From: Spodoptera frugiperda
Taxonomy: Eukaryota; Arthropoda; Insecta; Lepidoptera; Noctuidae
Direction: 5' to 3'
Length of the DNA stretch: 64,000 nucleotides
Assembly: GCF_023101765.2 (NCBI RefSeq)
Contig: NC_064228.1
Coordinates: forward strand, 3,402,501 to 3,466,500
Shown here: piece by piece, positions 44,936-56,607 of the stretch
How the letters are laid out: each line of letters starts with the position of its first letter
How positions within the stretch are numbered: position 1 is the stretch's first letter
The notes under the pieces: generated by a model
The model's input: only the letters and a program-made list of their open reading frames with translations
Database searches by the model: none
Told to the model about the DNA's origin: nothing
Program-made: the position numbers and the translations under genes

Positions 44936-46796
44936 ATCCAGAATTTAGTAATAATACCAGTTCAATGATCCTTCCTGCTGATAACAGTTTTAACGGTCGT
45001 AGACGAGAGCCACCAACTGTAAACACAAACATCGTTATATAAAGCTTTTCTTTAATCTAATAAACTATAACGTGCTCAGCAATGTGACAAGAAAATGAAA
45101 TTATCCGTTAATTTTTGTTCCTGCAAGTTCACCCTACCTTCTCATAGCTAATTAGGCTACAATACGACTATACACCAATCACTTTATAAAATTTCCTAAT
45201 ACTTATAAACAATTACTTTAATGAAATAGTTCACTTGTGAGCATTATATTATTTTCAAAAAGTTATTCAACTAAATTAGCACGAAACATAACAACTGATC
45301 AAAATTCCGCCATGTTGTTTGTATCAATAGAGTAGAGACGTTCAAGTTTCAAACGACTTGTTCTAGAAAGAAATTTAGTCGATTTACTATTTTCATGAAA
45401 CAAGATATTTATTTCATTTATTTAGCCACAAAACCAAAGATTATTCTAAATTAGGAGAGTGATGTTTATGCTATTTATATAATGTATCAATTTATATAAT
45501 CACCATCATAAAATAACCAAACTTTCTATCATCCTTCAAGAGGAAAATAAGAATAAAAATTATATAGTAAATATTTGATGCACAGTTACTATGCATTTTT
45601 AACTGACACCAAAAGCCAAGCCAAATCATCAATTTGGAAAAAAATTGTAACGCAAAAAAGTCTCAGTAGGTTTATTGCATTGCCAATTGAAATAGTATTA
45701 CCACAGTAGGCTACTTTTCTAAAATCTCAGTAGGACTTATTTCTACAAAATTTTCTTACTAGTCAAATTCAGTACTATTTTTGAAACGTCAAATTCAATA
45801 TTTTCAATTAATGTAAACATAAAATTATTCACAGATAAAATATCCATAATTTGTTTAACGGTTAAGTTACACCGTTATTCGATTACTAGATCAACTAAAT
45901 TTGTTGTTTGATCTAATTAGTCGATTATCGTTGCTCCACTCTACGTTAAGAAATCAATGACCGGGTCTTTCACAATAAAGAAAAAGTAAATATTTTTTTT
46001 TACTAGATACTTTCTAAGGTGGGCGCGAAAATTAAAATGAAATGTTAAAATTATTTAAAGATTGATTATTAGCACCTGTATAGGTTAGTAAGTACTACTT
46101 CTACTAACTTTGCATGATAATAATCTTAGAAAAAACAGATTGCATTTCACAAAAAGAGAGTAAACAGTAGTATTTATTCTTACTATCAGTAATTACGCGT
46201 AAATAATGTTGTTGTACCCAAGTTCCCAGATGGTGTTCTAGACGTAAGACGGCCACTGACCAGTCACAAACGGCGTAAAAGTAAAATGCACCGTATTATA
46301 TCTACACAAGTATCTAATTTGTTTAAGTTGATAACAAACCTAAGTATTCTACTTCGCAATGTTTACTTATCTTCAAACAGTTTCATCATAATGTGCAGGA
46401 AACTTCTTACGAAGATTATGCTTATCAGCGGAGCAAGCAAACTGAGGTTTACATATCGGGCTTGTCAACGGGATGCATAATAATAATATGCATATGCAAG
46501 AGGGCGAGGGCCGACTTGAGCCCTCTGGTTGAGTCGGCCGAAACGCAACGCAACAAACTTTTTCGACGTCTTGTTTCATTCACGAGTCGGTCGTCGAGCG
46601 TGAGGGTCGTGCGTTTCGTTGCCCGCCGCCGCCGCGAGAGTATCGAACGCGATGTCTTTTTGTTTATCAACAAATAAAAAATGTAACCAGTTGTGTTTGG
46701 TGACATAAAAATAAAACGATTTTGTGTTTTTATTGCTTACACGTTGTTTGGATGAGGAAATGTTCAGTTAGCGAAGCTTGGAAATAGTGTTTGAAG
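44936..46796. promoter_or_regulatory. Divergent upstream region of VRK kinase and the unknown + strand gene
   Basis: Contains CGCCATGTT (45308-45316), an exact YY1/Pho consensus on the + strand, and a CpG-richer block at about 46500-46640 (GTCGGCCGAAACGC, GCCCGCCGCCGCCGCGAG) that probably holds the + strand start site and 5' UTR. Transcription start sites are not identified. Confidence 0.4.
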
Positions 46797-46851
46797 ATGG
46801 ACGGTGCGAACGGCGATTCTGATCACTCTATGACTTGGGAGGACTTTTTCG
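46797..46851 (+). CDS. First coding exon of an unidentified gene (partial)
   Basis: ATG in a strong context (GAAGATGG) opens MDGANGDSDHSMTWEDFF, ending in phase 1 at a perfect GTGAGT donor (46852). A CpG-rich likely 5' UTR precedes it. No downstream exon is recognisable before 63209, so the first intron probably exceeds 16 kb and the rest of the gene lies beyond the window. A short acidic first exon and a giant first intron are typical of regulatory genes, but I cannot name the family from 18 residues. A non-coding or artefactual reading is possible. Confidence 0.5.
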
Positions 46852-47564
46852 GTGAGTAAAGTTAAAGTTAGAAACTTTATGGTTATTGGAATAAAGTTTT
46901 ATTTAACAAAAACGATTCACACGAAGAAAGAAACGATCCTTGCTCTACTTTTGCGTGTTAAAAAAGGAAAAAAAAGTTTTGCAATGTTTGGAACTCCACG
47001 GTCCACGGTCATGAATTTCCCGAGGCGGGAAAGGACTGGTTTTGCTCAGCATTTCCACTTATGGTGTGTGTGGATTGCGTCCGTTGCTTACCTGGGCCTT
47101 CTTGCATCAACTATGCGGCATCAAGTACCTACGTACGTAGTACTACGTGATCAATCATTGCCCACAGCTAGATAGGTATATAAGTAGGTACTTAGGTATT
47201 GTATTCGAAATTATAATGATGTATAACTAAGTTTGGTATCTAGTCTGTTGATAGTTACGCTTAAAACGGAGCTTATTGTTAGGATTTTATGTGAAAAGAC
47301 TATCATTTAACCAATATGCACAAATATATGTATTTAGACCGCAGGTACAATGTACAGTCAGCGAGAGAAGTCTTCACTGTTAAATAAACTTTATAGTCTT
47401 ATAACACAGGCACTAAGGTATCATACCTACAAGTTTATGTAGACCACTTAAACCTGTTTTAAATACTCCACATAAAACTATAATATGCAAACTCTTTAAA
47501 CGTACGTTACGATATGTAGGTACTTATACGAAAATCTAGTAACTAGCTATATTCCTTTTTATTG

Positions 47565-47719
47565 TTTTTTAAGGGGGGATAATCATCCAATGACTTCTCC
47601 CGTCTTGGGCGATGCGAGAGGGAGTGTCAGACTATAACTGACTAAAAACCACCCTGTTCTTACTTCTGCCCTTCGAGCCGGAGCCCCGGTAAACACGCGA
47701 GTTAGTCCGCAGCTTCGGA
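47565..47719 (-). mobile_element. SINE family C, copy 5
   Basis: AATCATCCAATGACTTCTCC to TAGTCCGCAGCTTCGG, full length but with more differences; no clear target duplication. Confidence 0.82.
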
Positions 47720-48304
47720 TCAGGCAACTACCTACATTATTAGGCACAGGAACTGTTAAAACAAATCGACAATATAACATAATCGACTCGTACACAACTA
47801 TTGTAATCTAAATTTAAAACTGACTGTACTTTAATGATCTGAATTGAAAAATAATAGGTTTTTTTCGTCTAATAACCATAGATTGACCTTTTTTATTTGT
47901 ATGTTTCATTTTAAATTGGTCTATTATCGTTAAACGTGATAATAATAGGTTTATTGTAACAAGAAGGAAGATTTTAAACGAACTTGACAGTCTACACAAA
48001 CGAAAAAAAATATAGGTACCTATTTTAGTTCCTAGTACATCTACATGTGGGTAGTTGAGTAAGTAGTTAGTTAATGTAAACTCTTATTATGCTACCCACC
48101 TACTTATTAACTTGCCTAGGTAATCCAGTCTTGATATGATGATGATTAAAAGAGTATGTAATTTGAGCACTAGTTTTTTATGCAAATATACATATTTTTT
48201 AAATTGTTTGTAGCAACTTTTTTTGGTATTTTTTATACTTACCTGTTTCTGATACTGGATACCACGATCGTGATTATTGTGACAGGTATTCAGATCTACA
48301 CTTA

Positions 48305-48470
48305 TTACTAGCTTCTGCCAACGGCTTCGCCCGCAGTCTCGTGTAGCCTGTGTTATTCTACTTCTGTTCCAAATTTCATCTCGTTCGCTTCAGCCGTTTT
48401 GAGTTTTTGACGTGATTGAGTAACAGACTTAAACACAAACATACTTACAAACTTTTACATGTATGATGTA
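48305..48470 (+). repeat. Interspersed LINE-like 3' fragment
   Basis: ACTAGCTTCTGCCAACGGCT, TTCTGTTCCAAATTTCATCT and TTTGACGTGATTGAGTAACA are the standard insect 'CGCCCGC' repeat tail. Related pieces at 6838 and 61878. Confidence 0.6.
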
Positions 48471-51019
48471 ACTATTTATTGGTTTCAACAAACCCTAACT
48501 GGCTTTAGGCTTCAATTTGTACCGGCCATCATCCCTATTCCTATTATATAAAAGTAAATGTAAAACACCGAAAATAGCTTAGCATTTAGCACACACCTAA
48601 AATGTGCCCTAAGCTCACTTACTACTTATGAATGAAACTCCCGAAACCCACAACAGTATCTAAAATAGCACAAACTAGCTAACTGCACGCGAACTAGTAG
48701 ATATATTAGATAGTAACTGGCTTCAGAAGAAGGCCACTGTGAATCGATGACTCACTACTCACGCAAGATGTACCACGGTTGAAGCTACGATGATGTTTTA
48801 AAGTAATTATTGAATACATAACATCAATATGTTTTATTACTAAGAGAGATGTATGTAAGACACTCGCTTATCGCCTGTTACTTTGTTCAATTATATTTAT
48901 TGGGCACAACTGACGGTCTGGGACAAGAATTAAATGATAGAAAGATGATTTGGTTTAAAGATGACGTGTACGAGAAATGATTTCGCAAATCTTAACATCG
49001 TATATGCGTTAACTACCAACCCGCTTACTGCCAGGAAGGCGAAGCGAAGATGTGGCCGAAGATGGAGCACACAGACTTAGAAAATACCTATTTACCCTGA
49101 CCTCGAAAAGAGGCGGGTTGTATTTCTAAAAAAAAAATTAAGACGTCAGATTGTTCCATTCCCTGGCTGCACGGATTAGGAACGTGGATTCGAACCGTTT
49201 CGTTCGCACCCAAGGGACGTTCTAAATTCTATAGCACAGTAGTATAAGTTACATTCTATATTCTGTAGCACAGTTGGAAGCGAGGAAGGTGTATCTCAGG
49301 CTATCTAAAACATTAACTCTTCCCAAACACAACAATATAAACATCAGGGAAGAGTATTAACATAAATAGTTCATTAGCTTACTGAGTACCAACACAAGTA
49401 GACAATTAATAGGCGTTTATCTCACACAAGAATGCGACAGATAAAAAACGTATCAATAGCTTGTAATAACACTACCTGTTTACTACGGAGACACAAAGAA
49501 ACACCTTTTAAACAAAACGACTTAATCAACTTCATTGTGTCATATTATTCACAAGATGGAAGGAATCAGTGCCGCCATTGTTACACTGCATTAATGGCGT
49601 CGCTTCCTTAGAACGCAGCCGTTACACCGGATGTTCGATTAATTTGAAATTCGACAGTTGGCGCCTTTAACGCGATGAAGGTTTTATTAAATGCACCGAA
49701 GGATTTAAAGTGTCCTTATTTTTTTATGGTTTTTGTCGGTAAACAAGCAGACTTTGATGGCCTAATGACGTGTGCAAGTATTAAGAACATCCTTGTTTTT
49801 CAAGAAAAAGCAAAGTGTTAAGTACTGTATTACTTACTGTACCCAGTAATTGATATAGTCAGTCATATCTAGTTTTTTAGCTTGAAGTCTGGTTTCGGTA
49901 GTCTTATTTAGCGACAGACGCACAGGCGGAAATGTCCCTAATTCTACTTAACTATTTATTGTGTGTAATCAAGTAAATATTTTACTACCTACTTAAGTAC
50001 AGAACAGATGTTTCAGATGCATTTCAAGGGCACGCGAATGATTAAAATGTTTACTATAATTAGCTCATCTCTCAATCACTGTTGTAGTTGTATGTCTTGT
50101 CAATATTATGGCGTAATTTACTATCCTTTCTAGTTTGACCCGCCATATTGCAAACATCATTGTTTCTCAATCAAAACAATTGCATGTAACTATTTTTTTT
50201 ATTCACGACAAGTTCGAAATATCAGCCGATGAACTTAACAATATTCTATTAAATGGTGACAGAGATTGGAGATTGCAATGTTGCACGATTGTGTCTGTAT
50301 CCTATTTAAGTTAGGTTATGGCAATAGATTATCTTAATCTCTAGATTTTATCGTAGCACATGAAATCACGCTGATTTTGGGCACGAACAATTATGGTGAC
50401 TATGTGAAGAGAAGAGATAGATACAAGTTTTCAATACTTTTGTTGTACCTACGTCATCGGTATCTTCTTAAATCAGACATAAATTATTGACAATAATTAT
50501 TATAAATTGAGGATTAATTTGTCAATTGATGATAGTTTTTTCTCCGTTTTTAACCGACTTCCCAAAAAGGAGGAGGTTCTCAATTCGACCGGTATGTTTT
50601 TCTATAATTATGTGTAGGTAAAGTATAACGCTCTGGTCTCTAATGTTATACAATTTTACTTTAAATAAAATAAATAAATCCCCTAACATTGCTAAACACC
50701 TAATGTTATTTGAATGTGTAAATTTGGAAGATTGGCAAAAGCCAAGTAATTCGTGCTAAGTGCGAATTGCGTTAACAAATCCTTATAAACGTAAAACTTT
50801 ACAAAAATAAGTAAAAACTAACGCGTGTTTGTGTTCGTCACGTTTTCCGGCAAGTGATAAAGAGACACGTGTTCAAATTATTGCCTCATTCATACAACTA
50901 TGAAATCCGAAACACCTGGCTTTCGAGATCCTATTACATTACCTACGCTAAGGGCTTTGAACTCCCTACTTCTATTCTAGTATACCAAATATTATGCAGC
51001 AACAAATATATGTAATAAA

Positions 51020-51187
51020 GAATTAATTATTATGTTATCGGCTTACTCACGTAACGTTTTGACGAGGAACTCGACTAGTTTCAAGCCATGCTAGAGACTC
51101 ATATTCATGAGCAGCATTCCGAGACACGACGCGGCGATTGTCGCGCTGCTACTCTGTCGTGAGTAAGCCAATAACATAATAATTAAT
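51020..51187. mobile_element. MITE family E, complete copy
   Basis: 30-base terminal inverted repeats with one mismatch: ATTAATTATTATGTTATCGG then CTTACTCACG at the left, CGTGAGTAAGCC then AATAACATAATAATTAAT at the right. About 100 bases of unrelated, GC-richer interior. Confidence 0.88.
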
Positions 51188-54186
51188 TTAGTATGTCTCA
51201 CGAAAGTTACAATAAAAAGTAATAAAGAATGTGTATCTTTCTGTATATCTTTCCTCTTCTTCGGTGATGACCGCACTACATTTTGAGTAGTCTATAGAGA
51301 GTGTTAAATTCTCTGATTTCGTGTATTGGCAAAGCTTCCGGTGAAACCGCACGGAAACGTTACCCAGATGGCTACAGATAATTTCACGTTTTACAAACAG
51401 AACCTAAACTAAATTTAGCTTCGGCCTTTGTATACGTTAAGACCACCGACACCGTGCTTATAATTTGCTGTTTTTGAACTGAACTGCCTAAGAGAGAAAG
51501 AAAGCCACACCTACAACAGTTAAAAATAAATTATAACTATTCTCACAAGTAAATAAGACATTTGCGTTTACCTTCTGTTCGTTTATTTGTCATGTACTGC
51601 AAACGTATACTTATAACAACACAGCAATACTCCAAACCGCATAATGCTCAATTAAAATACCAGCACCGGTGTAAAATATCAGGCAGACTTAAGGAGTGTC
51701 ACGTAAAGTGTGTTGATGAATCAATATACCCGCTAAAATTGAGCCAGTATCAAACGCATTGTCTCTGATCATTAGTCACTGGCTTGTGCAATCTATTGTG
51801 CCTGTAACTTAGCTTTTAGTGGCTAAGTATTGCGACAAACACATTACCTATTGAAGTGCTCGTAGGTAATTGCGATATCTTGGGGTAAAGTTTTTAATAA
51901 GTAGCTCACAACATTCACTTTATTCTGTGCTCTTGGTATAGAGTATATGCTGTAGATATGTTAGTCAAAAAGGGGGGTTTGAAGGGGGGTTCTGAAACCT
52001 GAAGAACCTGTCGATCTGCATACTCATTACCATATACAAAAGTTAATGATAAGTTTCCATCTCGGAACACTAAGCGGAAATTGGCGCGCGTTGTTGAGTG
52101 CACTTAGTGCATGAATATGAAGGGCCAAGTCTTTGAAGTCTAGACGAAGTGGAGAGCGTCTGTGTTTCGTATCTTAGCTCTCTATCAAACCTATACAGAA
52201 TTGTTTAATCAACTGTCTGGAGGTAGTACAAAGCGATCGAATGCGAGATGGAAGTCTAACTTTGTATTGTTTATAAACATTGAATGAGTAACCGGTAGTT
52301 AGCTGCGTTTGTTGTAATGTTATGGAACTTATTGATATTTTCTTAGGTTACTTACCTTCCTCTTGCAAATTGTTCAGTATGGACAAGAAACTAAGTTTGT
52401 ACTTATACTACTTTACCAGAAATAGCTTTATAGTAGACGAAATAAAATGATATTCGAGTTATATCCGAAAATAAAGTCACTGGACTAGAAAAAAGCTTGT
52501 AAAAAAAGCGGAATGATAGATTTATAACCAACCTCATAACATAACTTGTAAACGCTGGAGAAACCAGTAGGACTTAAATAAGCAATAAATAATTTCTATG
52601 GCGCGAATAACGTTAAAATTAAGCAAACACCTGAAGGTAGATGATGAAGTGGGCTAATAAATACGAAGATGAAACACATCTTTCATATCGTTGCGTTGGC
52701 TAAGACCGCTGGCGCCGGCGGTTTCCTGCACCCGACCGCGTTTCAGATTGCAATACCAGAGTAGGTTTGATTGCAAACTTTGCAGCCAATATTGGGTGTT
52801 AAGATTTGTGCCACGTTTACTGCGGCCAATTCTTTGTTTTCTTTTTGGTAAAGCTTTTTATGGTATGGTGGTGGTTTATTATCATGTATGGCTATTAATC
52901 ATAAAATACAGGGCAGACAGTGCCTGAATTTTTCTACTTTAATGTCTATTACGGATTTTTTGACGGAGTTTGGTTAGATTTAAAAGATATGACAAACACA
53001 CAGCGAACATTTGACCAAACATTACCGACCAATGTTGCTCCAAACGTTGGCCCAACAAGACGGAGTAAATCGAGTGTTGTATGCCATGTGTCGCAACTGG
53101 CGTATCAAGTTAATCGTCAGCGGCAGAGGTGCGCGCGGGCCGCCTTACGAACAACTATGACTGATGACGCGGATACTTGCTTCTGACGTGACATAGTTAA
53201 AATGGTAGGTGTTTAACTGATAGCTTTACTAATTTCAGTTAACTATTAGTTAGTTTGCGTGTGGTTACTTATTCATATTTATGTTTCTATGAAGTTATGA
53301 TTACTAACGTTCGGTTGGTAACGTAATACGAAACGGGTTTTTTGTAGCATTGTTTTGTTTTTTGTTGGTTGCCAACCTCGGGCGGTCGCTGACTTAAATC
53401 GCAGCGACTTATGTCCATGGCCGATTATGGAGCTGCAAAAAAATATTGACCAAAAAACGTTGTATACCTAACCTATCTGTCGGAATTTGTAGTGGAATCA
53501 AATAACATTGAAACATAACCGCCTATGACGAATGCTGCTAAAAAAGTGATATTACAAATCTGTAGGTCTACTCCGGTTCTCGAATGCGAAGTTTCGTTTA
53601 ATCTTGAGCCGTAGGTTTTATTGATTTACTAATAGAATTACTTAAAATAACGTTTTATTTTTAATTTCAAATCCAAATCTTATTTATCTTCATTTCATTC
53701 GTTCATTTTTGTTCACAAAGGTTCGCGATAAATGGAATTGTAGTATGAAATCTACGAAGTTTCGGACGAAACTTCATTTTTCGTTGAATTTGAGTAGGCC
53801 TCCTTAGACTTGCACATTATTAGACAACAAAAATCCAATCAGACCTTACTGAAATTCTAGATAAAAAATCCTTATAACTACGAAACCTTGTTACGTAAAG
53901 AAAACAATATGCATGTTCCACAGAAACTCCTCACATGTCATAGACAAACATTAGCATTGTCATAGACAACTGTCAGCTGCCATTCGACCTGTTTGGTAAC
54001 ACAGGCATTTATTGCAGAATTACTCTATTGTTATATGTAGCTAGTTAGCTACCTACTGACATGTGATAGGCTGCGTTTCGTCAGGGTAGTGACAAAATCA
54101 ATGACTTGAGTAATATTGGAGGTTTAACTTAAATAGCAATAGATATTACCTACTAGGTACTGATTAATGGGCAGACCATCTAATAA

Positions 54187-54440
54187 CTGAAGCTGCGGGC
54201 TACCTAGCGGGTTTACCGGGGCTCCGGCTCGAAAAGCAGGAGTAGGAACGGGGTGGTTTTTACAGTAGGAGTCTGATGCCCGAATACTCAAACGCTACTC
54301 AATTTTAAGACGCTCTCAAATGTAGTACTGTCACTATCAGTTCTTTATAAAATGACAGAGATAGCACGATATTTAAGTACAACTTAAAATTGAGTAGCGT
54401 TTGAGTATTCGGTCGTGACACTCCCTGTCATTGGATGACC
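54187..54440 (+). mobile_element. SINE family C, copy 6, interrupted by a MITE
   Basis: Sense-strand SINE from CTGAAGCTGCGGGCTACC to CATTGGATGACC, split at GTCTGA by the MITE at 54277-54415. Confidence 0.85.
54277..54415. mobile_element. MITE family F nested in the SINE
   Basis: Terminal repeats CCGAATACTCAAACGCTACT and its complement AGTAGCGTTTGAGTATTCGG. The trinucleotide TGA flanks both ends (54274-54276 and 54416-54418), consistent with a 3 bp target duplication. Confidence 0.88.
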
Positions 54441-55045
54441 TTAATTAACTAGTCTTCTAAACATCCAAGAGATGTAACTGTCTGATAAGAACCTTTTAAC
54501 TATGTTGATACTCTTTGGAACGAGCAAATAACTTCACTAGAGGACTAATCTACAGATTGACACTTCTTATTTTTAGTTGACGTCCAAAAGTGCTTTTTGC
54601 TGGTCAAATTAGGCTATGATTTTGACTTTGAATTTTCTGGAGAAAATAATAATTTGCGTATTTAGAAATGGTAAAAACACTTACATTGATTGTAAGACGC
54701 ATTTAAATAAATTGCAACGTTTTCGAACCGGGCAGTGTAAGTGTTTCGTAATAATGACAAGATTGCTTCGCTTGCACTGCAGTCTGCACCGGTAGCGCTA
54801 CTTACAAGTTTTCTTGCAGGATGCATGTAAAGTAAAACATTTTTGTAATTAAATCTTTTATGATTACTTTATTGAGATAATTAAGTAGTTATGTAATAAG
54901 GAGGTTACTTTGTAAATTTACTTATTGATTTAACTCAGTTGTCGTGGTAAACAGGAACAGAAAGGCATTTGTCTCTGTTGTAAGCATTGAAAATTGGGAT
55001 AATTTATTGTATGCAAGCGAGTGGTATACCTAAAGGGCCATCATC

Positions 55046-55086
55046 ATCAGTCGAGAGACGTCCACTGCTGAACAAAGGCCTCCCCC
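55046..55086 (-). repeat. LINE tail, inverted
   Basis: CATCATCATCAGTCGAGAGA and CAAAGGCCTCCCCCT are the complement of 33080-33135. Confidence 0.65.
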
Positions 55087-56285
55087 TACCCCTACCTAAA
55101 GGATCACGGAGTTTATTCTAAAGTAATGGCAAAGCAAGGAGAAAATCAGAACCTGAAAATTAAAAATATTAAGCTCTTTTAACTCCAAAATCATTCGCCC
55201 CAAATAGTCACAGCACAGTCACGTTCGTTTCACATTTAATACATCAAACGGCGTGGCAGCCATATTAAAATAGTCCCTAAAAGCGGGTTACCTATTCCGG
55301 GGCTTTTTAACGTACGTTTTGATTTAAGCCACAGTTTACGGGTTACCTAAGCTTTATTTTCCACGTTCAACTGACTGTGTAATCGTAGTTTGCGCCACCG
55401 ATCATCCGTCCGCAAAACTGGACAATGATCCTTCTGTGTAGCCGAGACATTTGATTTTAAACTTTATTACAAGGTATGTGAGTGCATTTTAAACTGTTGG
55501 TGCTGTTAGTGGCGCATTGTACCGTATAGCAGTGTGGGGGTATTAAGCAAGCGGATTACGAGTTTGTATGTTGTTTTAATTTTCATGTGAATTATGCAGC
55601 TTTTTTGACGTATGGAATCGTGGAGATAGTGCGGTTATTGCAAAGTTTGTGTTACGTGAACGCTGGGGTGTGAAAAATACCAAAATAACAATTATTTTCA
55701 CTTATTTAGTCACTGAGCCCAGGTTAAAAAGCCGTTTTTAAATTGCCTGGTGATCTGTAATACACGTTTTACCTACAGTAGACACCAGTCTCACGTTTTA
55801 ATAGTTGTTTGCTGTATATTGTTGATTGATGATGAGAGAAATAAACGAATATTTATTATTATTAAAAATTCTCTACTAATCTTGAAATACCTTATTTTCA
55901 TAAAGCTGCACAACTTAATTGAATATGATTACCTATGTCCAGCAGAGTTTTGGATGAGTTTTTTACTTAGCGCAGACCAACAATGGTTACCTGAATCATA
56001 TCAAATAGTTAATGTTTCATTGAAAAAATCCATTTCACGTACAAGTGCATCCGATATTCCTCGGATCTCGTGGCCCGCATCATCTGTATGTTGTTGTTTT
56101 TTAATTGATGACAGACATAATTTCTCGTTCGCACGCTATGACGTCAAAATGCTACTAAAGTAATTACGATCGCCATGCTTACTGCTTATTTATTGCACTT
56201 GTACCATGATTATACCAACGTGGTCTAAATAGAATACAAATTAACGTTCAATAAAACCGATTTTGACAATATAAGTTTTTAAACT

Positions 56286-56372
56286 GACATGGTCACTAAC
56301 ACTAACGTTAGAACTTAAGACGGGATATTTACCATGTTTATTTATGTCTATGGGTTTCTAATATTTCGGCAC
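56286..56372. repeat. MITE family D fragment
   Basis: CATGGTCACTAACACTAACG, TTAAGACGGGATATTTACCA and AATATTTCGGCAC match parts of 61671-61816. Confidence 0.75.
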
Positions 56373-56397
56373 TGTTGCAAGCGCCATAATCTATATT

Positions 56398-56607
56398 AAT
56401 ATTATAAAGCTGAAGAGTTTGTTTGTTTGATTGTTTGTCTGTTTGTTTGAACGCGCTAATCTCCGGAACTGCTGGTCTGATTTGAATAATTGTTTTTGTG
56501 TTGGATAGTGCATTTATCGAGGAAGGCTATAGGCTATAAAACATCACGCTATGACCAATTTCGAGCAGAGCGGGTGAAACCGCGCGGAAGTACGTAGCTA
56601 GACACGG
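56398..56607 (-). repeat. Interspersed repeat family K, inverted copy
   Basis: TATTATAAAGCTGAAGAGTT to GCGCGGAAGTACGTAGCTAG, the complement of the HMBS intron copies. Confidence 0.8.

Noticed and set aside
46393..46706. Arginine-rich open frames on both strands near 46.5 kb
   Set aside because: They fall in the CpG-rich 5' UTR of the unknown + strand gene and lack conserved motifs.
52691..53186. Two overlapping open frames on the + strand at 52.7-53.2 kb
   Set aside because: No domain, no splice support and mixed codon use; treated as chance reading frames.
55750..56163. 137-residue open frame on the + strand
   Set aside because: AT-rich composition, rich in I, L and F, without splice partners or motifs; likely chance.
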